Positions 15,534 to 22,837 of a stretch of 64,000 nucleotides of DNA are shown piece after piece. The first letter of the stretch is position 1. Each line of letters begins with the position of its first letter. Source of the DNA: Herbiconiux aconitum (GTDB lineage Bacteria > Actinomycetota > Actinomycetes > Actinomycetales > Microbacteriaceae); contig NZ_JANLCM010000001.1 in NCBI RefSeq assembly GCF_024979235.1, positions 930,001-994,000 on the forward strand, read 5' to 3'. The notes under the pieces were generated by a model. It was not told the origin of the DNA and did not search any database. It saw only the letters and a program-made list of their open reading frames with translations. The position numbers and the translations under genes were made by a program.

Positions 15534-16294
15534 TGGGCGTCCGTCGCGTCCGGCGAGCCCGGCCGGCGCAGGACCGCGACGGCCGCCAGCACGAGCGCCA
15601 GCGTGCCGAGCGCCAGGCCGCCGATGCCGAAGCCCAGTGCGAGCGAAGCGGTGCCGTCCGCGCCAGAGGCATCCGACGCATCCGGCGACCCGCCTTCCGC
15701 GCCGGCCGTCACCGTCGCGACCCCGTCGGCAGGTGGGGCGGAGGTGATGTACAGGGTCGGCGCCGGATGTTCCGGCTCCTCCCCCGAGGCCGGCGTGGGC
15801 TCGGCCCAGTCGACGGTGCTGCCGTCGGAGTAGCCCTGGTGCGCCGGCAGCACCACCTGCGCCGTGTCGGGCACGGGCCCGACCGAGAGCGGGAACTCCT
15901 GGAACTGGCCGGGCGCGACACCCGCGGTGCCGGCATCCGCGGTCCACACCACGGAGAGGGGCGCTTCGGTGATGGTCGCGTCGCCCGCGGTGATCGGGCT
16001 CGGCAGCGTGCCGACCACGACCGAGGCGCTCCAGCCGGGCACGGGCTGGTAGGAGACGCTCGTGAACGGGGTGTCGGCCGGCAGGTCGACCTCGACCCGC
16101 ACCGTGCTCGCGGTGGCCGACTCGTTCGGCACCTTGAAGGTGAGGGTGGTGTAACTGCCCGGCGCGGCGTGCCCCGGGTCGACGCGAACGTGGGCGGAGG
16201 CCGCGAGGGGCGCGCCGGCGACGACGGCTGCGGTCGCGAGCAGGGTGGCAGCGGCGCCGGCTGTTGCGGCGCGCGCGAGGGTACGTGTGTTCAT
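15530..16294 (-). CDS. YcnI-type (DUF1775) copper-binding membrane-anchored protein
   Basis: Protein of 254 residues with a signal peptide ending ASA. The mature chain starts AHVRVDPGHAAPGS, the arrangement in which the first His and a conserved Trp form the mononuclear copper site of YcnI. The DUF1775 domain spans about residues 37-185; VPNESAT, YQPVPGWSA and SVVWTADAG are family landmarks. A Ser/Asp/Ala-rich linker leads to one C-terminal membrane helix. AAGGAC lies six bases before the ATG. DUF1775 and CopC domains are commonly encoded together, as here, and are thought to deliver copper to membrane acceptors. CopD-CtaG at 52-54 kb could be one. Confidence 0.92.
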   Translation of the reverse strand: MNTRTLARAATAGAAATLLATAAVVAGAPLAASAHVRVDPGHAAPGSYTTLTFKVPNESATASTVRVEVDLPADTPFTSVSYQPVPGWSASVVVGTLPSPITAGDATITEAPLSVVWTADAGTAGVAPGQFQEFPLSVGPVPDTAQVVLPAHQGYSDGSTVDWAEPTPASGEEPEHPAPTLYITSAPPADGVATVTAGAEGGSPDASDASGADGTASLALGFGIGGLALGTLALVLAAVAVLRRPGSPDATDAQ

Positions 16295-16368
16295 CGATCG
16301 GTCCTTCGGTGAGATGAGAAGTGTGCAGGCGCGCACACCGACACCCCACCGGTGTCGACCGACGGAGT

Positions 16369-17067
16369 CTAGAGGTGTGCGGCGGCCGCCACCGGCGGAC
16401 CACGATGGCGGCGGCTGCCGAGCAGCACGCCGAGGTCGCGCAGCAGATCGATCACCGGCAGACCGACCGCGCGCGAATGCGACCCCACCCACCCGGGCTC
16501 CGCGAACGCGAGGCGCACGAGTGACCAGACGGCTTCGAAACGTGCCCGCGCGAGGCCGAGGAGTGCGCGGATCGTGCGTTCGCCGCGGTGCAACAGAGCG
16601 ATGGTCGCCAGGGCGGCGAGCGCGTGCCCCACCCACATCCATCCGGAATCGTGGCCCGGATGCGCGGGCCCGGTCGCCGCATCCGTCACCACTGTCATCG
16701 CGACGTGTCCGTGATGGGTGGTCTGGCCGAGCGAAATTCCGGAGGCCGAACCGGCGCCCACCCCGAACAACAGATGCAGGGCGAATTGGCTGGTCATCAC
16801 CGAAACGGCCAGCGCGGGCAGCGACAACTGTCGCCGAGCCAACACGACGCAGACCACCGCAGACAACGCGACCGCCAGCGTGACTCCGACTGCACCCGGG
16901 GCCTCCGCTCCTGCGGCCGCATGCGAGAACGCGGCCACGAAGACAGCGACAGCGGCAGCTGTCAGGCCGCGAGCGACCCGCACCCCTCTGCTGCTCACGC
17001 CGGCCTCCGCATCGTCATTCGGATCGCGCTCCGAATGCCTCTCCAGCTTAGAAGAATCACGATGCAT
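16369..17067 (-). CDS. His-rich integral membrane protein of the copper cluster
   Basis: Membrane protein of 232 residues with about five predicted helices. Cytosolic N-terminus of about 30 polar residues, then helices near 33-52, 58-77, 82-105 and 143-160. The loop between the third and fourth contains THHGHVAM and HPGHDSGWMW, two His/Met clusters that could bind copper. The family is not known to me. Position 74 bases upstream of the ycnI-like gene on the same strand, together with the metal-binding residues, supports a role in copper uptake or sensing. The ATG has no clear ribosome binding site. Confidence 0.75.
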   Translation of the reverse strand: MHRDSSKLERHSERDPNDDAEAGVSSRGVRVARGLTAAAVAVFVAAFSHAAAGAEAPGAVGVTLAVALSAVVCVVLARRQLSLPALAVSVMTSQFALHLLFGVGAGSASGISLGQTTHHGHVAMTVVTDAATGPAHPGHDSGWMWVGHALAALATIALLHRGERTIRALLGLARARFEAVWSLVRLAFAEPGWVGSHSRAVGLPVIDLLRDLGVLLGSRRHRGPPVAAAAHL

Positions 17068-17080
17068 TCAACCGCGAAAT

Positions 17081-17095
17081 GCTAGGTGGACTAGC
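17081..17095. promoter_or_regulatory. Small inverted repeat upstream of the copper cluster
   Basis: GCTAG-N5-CTAGC, 14 bases upstream of the copper-cluster start, could be an operator. It does not match the known CsoR or CopY site patterns. Confidence 0.3.
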
Positions 17096-17131
17096 TACAT
17101 GCCGTTAAAACTGCCCGTTGTCAACCCCCTC

Positions 17132-17149
17132 GACCCCATTTTGGGGGTC
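17132..17149 (+). promoter_or_regulatory. Hairpin in the sigma-factor upstream region
   Basis: GACCCC and GGGGTC pair around a six-base AT-rich loop, about 60 bases before the sigma factor start. It may lie in the promoter or leader of that gene. No certain -35/-10 pair is seen in 17068-17208, although GATAAC at 17162 is -10-like. Confidence 0.3.
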
Positions 17150-17208
17150 TGCAGTTGCGGCGATAACGTGACGAACAACCGGGATACGGATCAGTTACGG
17201 AGATGAAG

Positions 17209-18192
17209 ATGTCGCGCTCAGGAGTAACGACTACAGCCCCCGACGAAGAGATCGACGAGGGGGAGCCCGAGGCACGCCTCGCGAACATCCGGGGAGCCTC
17301 GGAGGATCCGGTGAAGGACTACCTCCGCCAGATCGGCCGCACCGCACTGCTCTCCGCCGAGGAGGAAGTCGACCTCGGCCGCCGCATCGAGGTCGGCGTG
17401 CTCGCCGACGCGAAGCTCGGCAGCAACCCCGTCATGGACGCCACGCTGAAGCGCGAGCTCGAATGGCTGGCACGCGACGGCAAGGCTGCCAAACGCAAGC
17501 TCATCCAGGCCAACCTGCGACTCGTCGTGTCGATCGCCAAGCGCTACCTGGAGCGCGGACTGCCCTTCCTCGACCTCATCCAGGAGGGCAACATCGGCCT
17601 GGTGCGCGCGGTCGAGAAATTCGACTACCAGGCCGGCTTCAAGTTCTCGACCTACGGCTCGTGGTGGATCAAGCAGGCCATCAACCGCGCGCTGGCCGAC
17701 AGCGGCCGCATCATCCGCATCCCGGTGCACACCTCGGAGAAGATCTCGTCGATCACGCGGATGCAGCGTCGTCTCGTCATCGAGCTCGGCCGTGAGCCCT
17801 CGATCGTCGAGGTCGCGAGCGCCGTCGACCTCCCGCCCGCGAAGGTGCAGGAATTGTTGCGCCACGGTCGCGACACGGTGTCGATCCACACCCCCGTCGG
17901 CGACGACGACGCCGAGCTCGGCGACCTGATCGAGGACACCTCGCAGGCGCAGCCCTTCGACGCGGCTGCCGCCTCGTTGCAGCACCACGATCTGGCCGTC
18001 GCCCTGGCGACCCTGCCGCCCCGGGAGGCTCGCGTGGTGTGCATGCGCTTCGGTCTCGACGGGGAAGACCCGATGTCGTTCGACCAGATCGGCGAGGCCC
18101 TCGGTGTGAGCCGTGAGCGCGCGCGTCAGATCCAGCGCCGGGCTCTCGCGATGCTGCGCGACGAGTCGCTGCACGACTACCTGATCGCCTGA
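17209..18192 (+). CDS. sigB: Group 2 (SigA-like) RNA polymerase sigma factor
   Basis: Sigma-70 factor of 327 residues containing regions 1.2, 2, 3 and 4. Landmarks are [12 protein letters not shown] (1.2), [12 protein letters not shown] (2.1), [12 protein letters not shown] (2.2), [21 protein letters not shown] (2.3-2.4) and [13 protein letters not shown] (4.2). The long region 1.1 of the primary sigma factor is absent and the protein is shorter than typical SigA, so this is a SigB/HrdB-like accessory primary-type factor rather than the essential one. Such factors recognise promoters close to those of SigA and act in stationary phase or stress. GGAG lies six bases before the ATG at 17209; the ATG at 17203 abuts it and is unlikely. 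A terminator hairpin follows. Confidence 0.93.
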   Translation: MSRSGVTTTAPDEEIDEGEPEARLANIRGASEDPVKDYLRQIGRTALLSAEEEVDLGRRIEVGVLADAKLGSNPVMDATLKRELEWLARDGKAAKRKLIQANLRLVVSIAKRYLERGLPFLDLIQEGNIGLVRAVEKFDYQAGFKFSTYGSWWIKQAINRALADSGRIIRIPVHTSEKISSITRMQRRLVIELGREPSIVEVASAVDLPPAKVQELLRHGRDTVSIHTPVGDDDAELGDLIEDTSQAQPFDAAAASLQHHDLAVALATLPPREARVVCMRFGLDGEDPMSFDQIGEALGVSRERARQIQRRALAMLRDESLHDYLIA

Positions 18193-18206
18193 CGCCCGCC
18201 CGTTCG

Positions 18207-18239
18207 AAGGGGCCGATCGCTGAGCGCGGCGGCCCCTTT
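18207..18239 (+). terminator. Rho-independent terminator after the sigma factor
   Basis: AAGGGGCCG (18207-18215) pairs with CGGCCCCTT (18230-18238) across a 14-base loop and is followed by a short T-run, 15 bases after the stop codon. Confidence 0.8.
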
Positions 18240-18300
18240 GGCGTGTCTGTCTCGAGCGATGCCGCGGTGAGAAATCCCCACCTCGAATCGGATGAAGGGG

Positions 18301-18306
18301 TTGACA
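18301..18306 (+). promoter_or_regulatory. Candidate -35 box
   Basis: TTGACA, a perfect -35 hexamer, lies 80 bases before the secreted-protein gene. The -10 at 17-base spacing (AAAAGT) is poor, so the promoter type is uncertain. The rest of 18240-18387 shows nothing further. Confidence 0.4.
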
Positions 18307-18387
18307 TCGGCTTTTCAGGGGAGAAAAGTCGATAGCGGCGGGGCATCCGACGAGGGGTGACCGGTTCCTGCGCAGGGGGTGACTGTC

Positions 18388-19521
18388 GTGGAACAAGCAA
18401 CTGAAGAGCGGTCACGACGTCTTCTGCGCCTGGGGCTCGGAGCTCTCGGGGTGACGGCCGGCTGGCTGGTGCTCTGTGCGGTGGTCGGTTCGTCATCGGC
18501 TTCTGCCGACGAGGGCACACCGCCCGCGTCATCCTCGTCGACTTCCTTGCTCGGTTCGGTCTCCGACCTCCTCGATTCGACGGGTTCCGCGGTCGGCGAC
18601 ATCGTGTCGGGCGTGGGCGATCAGGTGCTCGACCCCGTGCTCACGCCCGTGGTCGAACCGGTGGCCGATGTGCTGCCGGAGCCGGTCGCCGAGGTCGTTG
18701 CAACAGTTCCCCAGGTGACGGATGCGCTCGGCGAGGTCGCCGCGTCCGATCCGGTATCGAGCGTCGTGGAGCCGGTGACCAGCGCCGTCGACGGTGTGGT
18801 CGCCGCTCTTCCGGTCGTGCCTGATGTGATCGGTTCGGCGCCCGTCGGGTCGCTGACGTCACCTGTCGTCGGAGTGGTGGATGTCGCACTCGGGGGAGTG
18901 GGCGCAGTCGTTTCGCCGACGGTGCACACGGTCGTCGATCCCGTGACGGGCGGCGCGACCGGGCTTCTGCCGGCGCTGCCCGGATCGCCGGGGTCGCCCG
19001 GACCCGGAACCCCGGGTGGGTCCGCGGGCCCGGACGACGGATGCGGAGAAGATGTCGCCATCGGCGCGGAAGGCGGTTCCGGATCGGGTCCCGGCACCGT
19101 GGATTCTGCGCCGGTGGCGAGTGGTTCTGCCTCGTGGGGCGCGCTGCGGGCTGCGCTTGGCGCCCCTCGCGAAACGGATCGGGGCGGCCAGGGCTCCCCG
19201 AACGAGGGCGCGGGCGGTTCGGGGGCCGCCGCGGGCTGGGGCCTCGTTCCGGGAGCCGCTGGTTCCTCCGGCACGCCTTCAGGCGGTTGGCCGTGGTCAC
19301 CCGGGGGTTCCGGGCCGTTCGGGCCCGGCGGTGGCGCACTGCCGTCATCCAGTTCGTCGAACGCCGGCGCTGCCATGACGGCCCACGGTGGGGCCACGAC
19401 GAGTTCCGATCTCGCGGGCGGCGGATTCGTTGCCCGAGCCTTCGCGACGCTGTCCGGCGGCGCATCCGATGACGCGTTACCGTCGTCGCCCAGCTACGAC
19501 ACCGACGTCTCTCCCGACTGA
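18388..19521 (+). CDS. Secreted low-complexity protein upstream of the chaplin-like gene
   Basis: Exported protein of 377 residues, function unknown. The N-terminus has Arg residues and one hydrophobic segment (about 17-37) ending ASA. Residues about 50-190 are built from Val/Pro-rich, Asp-spaced units such as VLDPVLTPVVEPV, SSVVEPVTSAV and HTVVDPVTGG, suggestive of amphipathic strands. The C-terminal half is Gly/Ser/Pro/Ala-rich and probably disordered, with no sorting signal. The GTG at 18388 has GGGGG eight bases upstream, better than the GTG at 18379. It lies directly before the chaplin-like gene in the same direction, so the two may build the same surface structure. Composition is unlike that of enzymes. 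Confidence 0.75.
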   Translation: MEQATEERSRRLLRLGLGALGVTAGWLVLCAVVGSSSASADEGTPPASSSSTSLLGSVSDLLDSTGSAVGDIVSGVGDQVLDPVLTPVVEPVADVLPEPVAEVVATVPQVTDALGEVAASDPVSSVVEPVTSAVDGVVAALPVVPDVIGSAPVGSLTSPVVGVVDVALGGVGAVVSPTVHTVVDPVTGGATGLLPALPGSPGSPGPGTPGGSAGPDDGCGEDVAIGAEGGSGSGPGTVDSAPVASGSASWGALRAALGAPRETDRGGQGSPNEGAGGSGAAAGWGLVPGAAGSSGTPSGGWPWSPGGSGPFGPGGGALPSSSSSNAGAAMTAHGGATTSSDLAGGGFVARAFATLSGGASDDALPSSPSYDTDVSPD

Positions 19522-19530
19522 ATGAGCCCG

Positions 19531-19547
19531 GCACCGCCTTGCGGTGC
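19531..19547 (+). promoter_or_regulatory. Hairpin between the two surface-protein genes
   Basis: GCACCGC and GCGGTGC form a perfect 7-bp stem with a CTT loop ten bases after the upstream stop. A second small stem (CTCCC/GGGAG, 19560-19574) follows. They could attenuate read-through or stabilise the chaplin-like message. Confidence 0.5.
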
Positions 19548-19607
19548 ACGGACCGAAGTCTCCCCCTGCGGGAGCACACCTCATTCAATCGATACGGAGA
19601 TATCACC

Positions 19608-21221
19608 ATGAACAAGTACGTCTCGAGAGGGCTGTGGACAGTCCTCATCACCGGGGGCCTGTGTGCCCTCGGTGCGGGAGTCGCGAACGCCGCTGAGACC
19701 AGCGGCGACGAAGGCGCGGCATCCGGCAACCAGGCCATCATCCAGGTGGACCTGCCCATCGACCTCAGCGGAAACGGTGTCTCGGTCATCGGGGACTCGT
19801 CGAGCAGCGACTCGTCGGCCTCGGTCGACTCGGCTCCCGTGGAGCCTCCCGTGTCGGTCTCGACCGACGGTGAAGACTCGCTGATCGGCGGCAACCAGGC
19901 GATCGTCGATGTCGACATGCCGATCACGGTCGGCGGCAACGCGATCTCGGTGGTCGGCGACTCGGCGAGCACCGACTCGGCGGTGTCGACGGATGCGGCC
20001 GCCCCGGATGCTGCGCCTGCAGCTCCGCCCGCTGATCCCGCGCCGGCTCCGGCCGCGACTCCGGTCGAGACCTCCGGTGACGACAGTGTGGCCGGCGGCA
20101 ACCAGGTGCCGGTCGACGTGTCGATCCCGGTGATCGTCGGTGGCAACGCCATCTCGGTCATCGGCGATGCGGAATCGACGGAAGCCTCGAACACCACCAC
20201 AGGAACGGCGCCCTCCGTGGTCACGGGCTCCGGCCTCACCACCTCCGGTGAAGACGGCGTGGCGGGCGGTAACCAGCTGCCCATCGCGGTCACCGCACCG
20301 GTCACGGTCGGTGGCAACGGCATCAGCGTCATCGGCGACTCCTCGGCGACCGGCTCCGACGTCAGCACCACCACCGGGGGCGGCACAGGCTCCGGAGACG
20401 GCGCCACCACGACGGGCGAAGACGGCATCGTCTCCGGCAACCAGGTCGCCCCTGACGTCACCGCACCGGTCACGGTCGGTGGCAACGGCATCAGCGTCAT
20501 CGGCGACTCCTCGGCGACCGGCTCCGACGTCAGCACCACCACCGGGGGCGGCACAGGCTCCGGAGACGGCGCCACCACGACGGGCGAAGACGGCATCGTC
20601 TCCGGCAACCAGGTGCTGCCCGACCTGGGCATCCCGGTGACCGTCGGCGGCAACGCCGTCTCGGTGATCGGCGACGCGGACACCTCGGACTCGGTCGTCA
20701 CCACGACGACCGGCTCCGGCAGCGGCGACCCGGTGACCAGCGGAGACGACGGGATTCTGGGCGGTAACCAGATCATCCCCGGCATCGAGCTGCCCATCAC
20801 GGTCGGCGGCAACGCGGTCTGCGTCGTCGGTGACTGCACCACGACGGGCTCGACGGTGACCGATCCGGGAGACCCGACCGATCCCACCGACCCGACCGAT
20901 CCCACCGACCCCACGGACCCCACGGACCCCACTGGTCCCACGGACCCGACCGATCCGACCGACCCCGGAACCCCGACGAACCCGGTCGACCCGGGCACGC
21001 CGGTGACCCCGGGATCGCCGACGGATGCGGGCACCTCGGTGCCCGCCGGCTCCTCGAGCTCGCCTCTCGCGGGCGGCTCGGGCACCGCATCCGGAAGCCT
21101 CGCCCTCACGGGAGGCAACCCGCTGCCACTCGTCGGCGGCCTCCTGCTGCTGATGCTGGTGGGTCTCGGACTGATCGCGTTCACGCGCCGCAGCGCGTGC
21201 GGCGAGGGTTCGACCCGCTGA
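19608..21221 (+). CDS. Seven-repeat chaplin-like surface protein with LAXTG-type anchor
   Basis: Secreted protein of 537 residues. The signal peptide ends ANA near residue 29. Seven chaplin-like (DUF320) units of about 28 residues follow between about 35 and 420. Each has the pattern GNQ...V...P-V-V-G-G-N-A/G-I/V-S-V-I-G-D (for example PVTVGGNGISVIGDS), separated by Ser/Thr/Gly linkers of 20-35 residues. Streptomyces long chaplins have two such domains; seven is unusual. The Cys pair of typical chaplins is missing except in repeat 7 (AVCVVGDC). A Pro-Thr-Asp spacer (about 420-455) then leads to LALTG (498-502), a hydrophobic helix and an Arg-containing tail, a sortase sorting signal of the LAXTG class. 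GGAG precedes the ATG. The protein probably forms amyloid-like wall-attached fibres. Confidence 0.88.
   Translation: MNKYVSRGLWTVLITGGLCALGAGVANAAETSGDEGAASGNQAIIQVDLPIDLSGNGVSVIGDSSSSDSSASVDSAPVEPPVSVSTDGEDSLIGGNQAIVDVDMPITVGGNAISVVGDSASTDSAVSTDAAAPDAAPAAPPADPAPAPAATPVETSGDDSVAGGNQVPVDVSIPVIVGGNAISVIGDAESTEASNTTTGTAPSVVTGSGLTTSGEDGVAGGNQLPIAVTAPVTVGGNGISVIGDSSATGSDVSTTTGGGTGSGDGATTTGEDGIVSGNQVAPDVTAPVTVGGNGISVIGDSSATGSDVSTTTGGGTGSGDGATTTGEDGIVSGNQVLPDLGIPVTVGGNAVSVIGDADTSDSVVTTTTGSGSGDPVTSGDDGILGGNQIIPGIELPITVGGNAVCVVGDCTTTGSTVTDPGDPTDPTDPTDPTDPTDPTDPTGPTDPTDPTDPGTPTNPVDPGTPVTPGSPTDAGTSVPAGSSSSPLAGGSGTASGSLALTGGNPLPLVGGLLLLMLVGLGLIAFTRRSACGEGSTR
20289..20614 (+). repeat. Tandem duplication inside the chaplin-like gene
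   Basis: Bases 20289-20446 and 20457-20614 are identical over 158 bases with a period of 168 (56 codons). They encode chaplin units 4 and 5 with their linkers. Complete identity at silent positions implies a recent duplication or gene conversion. Confidence 0.92.
20871..20966 (+). repeat. Pro-Thr-Asp codon repeat in the wall spacer
   Basis: About 32 codons of (Asp-Pro-Thr)n, interrupted once by Gly, form the wall-spanning spacer of the chaplin-like protein. It is a nine-base low-complexity repeat prone to length change. Confidence 0.85.
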
Positions 21222-21245
21222 GCGCCCGGCGCTGAGCACGACCGC

Positions 21246-21275
21246 GCGGGGCGTCGCCCACCGACGACGCCCCGC
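21246..21275 (+). terminator. Terminator hairpin after the chaplin-like gene
   Basis: GCGGGGCGTCG (21246-21256) pairs perfectly with 21265-21275 over an eight-base loop, 25 bases after the stop codon, with TT following. Confidence 0.75.
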
Positions 21276-21348
21276 TTCGGCCTGCCCACGGCGCGTCACC
21301 CCACGCGCGCTCCGCCGCGGCCGACCGCGCGAACGCACGTGGTTGCCG

Positions 21349-21420
21349 CGGACTTCTCCAAACGAGCCGCCCACCTCGCCTCTCTGGCGGAGCGGTCGGC
21401 GTCACGTTTGGAGAAGTCCG
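21349..21420. repeat. Long hairpin between convergent genes (family 1, copy B)
   Basis: CGGACTTCTCCAAACG (21349-21364) returns inverted at 21405-21420. The arms carry the same 15-base core as the element at 5651-5720, while the 40-base loops differ. It lies between the chaplin-like gene and the convergent permease. Confidence 0.85.
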
Positions 21421-21438
21421 CGTGAAACCCCTCGGTAC

Positions 21439-22767
21439 TCAGGGGCGGAGGCGGGACCGCGCACGCACCACCAGGCGCAACAGGATGCCCGCCGCGAGCA
21501 CCGCCGCGCCCACGACCACCGCGAGCGGGGGCAGCGTCACCACGAGCACCACACAGCCCACCGCTCCGAGCACCGGCAGCCAGCGCCAGTAGCGGCGCTC
21601 TGCCCGAGGCTGCGTGAACGCCGACAGGTTCGCCACGAAGTAATAGAGGAGCACACCGAACGAGGAGAACCCGATCGCCCCGCGCAGATCGACCGTGAGA
21701 ACCAGCAGCACCACGACGGCCCCCAGCACCAGCTCGGCCCGATGCGGCACCGAGTATCGCGGATGCACCGCACTCAGCCAGCGAGGCAGGTCGCCTTCGC
21801 GAGCCATGGCGAGCGTCGTGCGCCCGATGCCGGCGATCAGGGCGAGCAACGCCCCGAGCGACGCGAGCGCCGCCCCCACCGTCACGACCGGAACGGCCCA
21901 CGCCCACCCGTTTGCCTCGACCGTGGCTGTGAGCGGATCGGGCGTCGTGGCCACACCGGCAGGCCCCAGAGCGCCGAGGGTGACCACGGCGATCGCCGCG
22001 TAGACCACGACCGCCACGAGGAACGCGATCGTGATCGCCCGGGGAATGGTGCGGGCCGGGTCGCGCACTTCCTCGCCCATCGTCGCGATCCGCGCGTAGC
22101 CCGCGAAGGCGAAGAAGAGGAGACCGGCCGCTTGCAGCACGCCGTACAGCCCGCCCGGGCCGAAGCCGCCGACACCGTCGCCGCTGAATCCGGCAAGACC
22201 ACCGCCCGAGTCGCCGCCGGAGCTCGACACGCCCGACACGCCCGCCACGACCCCGGATGCCACGACCACCGCCAGGATCGCCAGCACCACCACCACGATC
22301 ACCCGCGCCAGCCGCGCCGTGCGGGTGACCCCGAAGTAGTTCACCGTGACCAGCGCTGCCACGGCGAGCGCTGCGACCGGCCGGGCCCACGCATCCGGAA
22401 CCGCATAGGCCGCGAACGTCAGCGCCATGGCCGCACAACTCGCCGTCTTGCCGATGACGAAGCTCCAGCCGGCGGCGAAACCCCACCACGGGCCGAGGCG
22501 TTCGCGCCCGTAGACGTAGGTTCCCCCCGCCGAGGGGTACACGGCCGCGAGCTGCGCCGACGAGGTCGCGTTGCAGAAGGCGACCACCGCGGCCACCACC
22601 AGCCCGATCAGCAGCCCCGACCCCGCCGCCGTGGCCGCCGGGCTGAAGGCCGAGAAGATTCCGGCGCCGATCATGGCGCCCAGTCCGATGAACACCGCGT
22701 CGCCGAGGCCGAGCCGGCGGGCGAGCGGTGCCGAGGCGGGTGGGGAGACGGATGCGGAACCGGACAC
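21439..22767 (-). CDS. APC-superfamily amino-acid permease
   Basis: Membrane transporter of 442 residues with 12 predicted helices. The helix 1 signature GLGAMIGAGIFSAFSP and YPSAGGTYVYGRE in helix 3 mark the APC amino-acid permease family (cationic amino-acid transporter-like branch). FFAFAGYARIATMGEEVRDPARTIPRAI is the conserved helix 6-loop segment. Substrate cannot be read. A Gly/Ser-rich loop (about 200-225) is longer than usual. The GTG at 22767 follows a TAGGGT box by seven bases and is preferred as a leaderless start; a GTG at 22803 in frame would add 12 residues. It is divergent from the DUF2252 gene. Confidence 0.88.
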   Translation of the reverse strand: MSGSASVSPPASAPLARRLGLGDAVFIGLGAMIGAGIFSAFSPAATAAGSGLLIGLVVAAVVAFCNATSSAQLAAVYPSAGGTYVYGRERLGPWWGFAAGWSFVIGKTASCAAMALTFAAYAVPDAWARPVAALAVAALVTVNYFGVTRTARLARVIVVVVLAILAVVVASGVVAGVSGVSSSGGDSGGGLAGFSGDGVGGFGPGGLYGVLQAAGLLFFAFAGYARIATMGEEVRDPARTIPRAITIAFLVAVVVYAAIAVVTLGALGPAGVATTPDPLTATVEANGWAWAVPVVTVGAALASLGALLALIAGIGRTTLAMAREGDLPRWLSAVHPRYSVPHRAELVLGAVVVLLVLTVDLRGAIGFSSFGVLLYYFVANLSAFTQPRAERRYWRWLPVLGAVGCVVLVVTLPPLAVVVGAAVLAAGILLRLVVRARSRLRP

Positions 22768-22774
22768 GACCGGC

Positions 22775-22780
22775 ACCCTA
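22775..22780 (-). promoter_or_regulatory. Leaderless -10 box of the permease gene
   Basis: TAGGGT on the minus strand ends seven bases before the GTG at 22767. Confidence 0.45.
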
Positions 22781-22825
22781 CCGCCCCTCGGTGAACGGCT
22801 CACGATCGGGTCCCGTCGGAGCCAC

Positions 22826-22831
22826 TAGCGT
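22826..22831 (+). promoter_or_regulatory. Leaderless -10 box of the DUF2252 gene
   Basis: TAGCGT ends six bases before the ATG at 22838; there is no ribosome binding site. Confidence 0.6.
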
Positions 22832-22837
22832 TGCGAC

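Noticed and set aside
20871..20966. Short-period repeat that could be taken for a CRISPR or minisatellite
   Set aside because: It is a coding Pro-Thr-Asp spacer in frame with the sorting signal; no spacer-repeat alternation exists.
18641..21289. Very long open frame on the minus strand opposite the two surface-protein genes
   Set aside because: It mirrors the repeats of the plus-strand genes, has no family resemblance, and the plus-strand proteins have signal peptides, domain repeats and ribosome binding sites.
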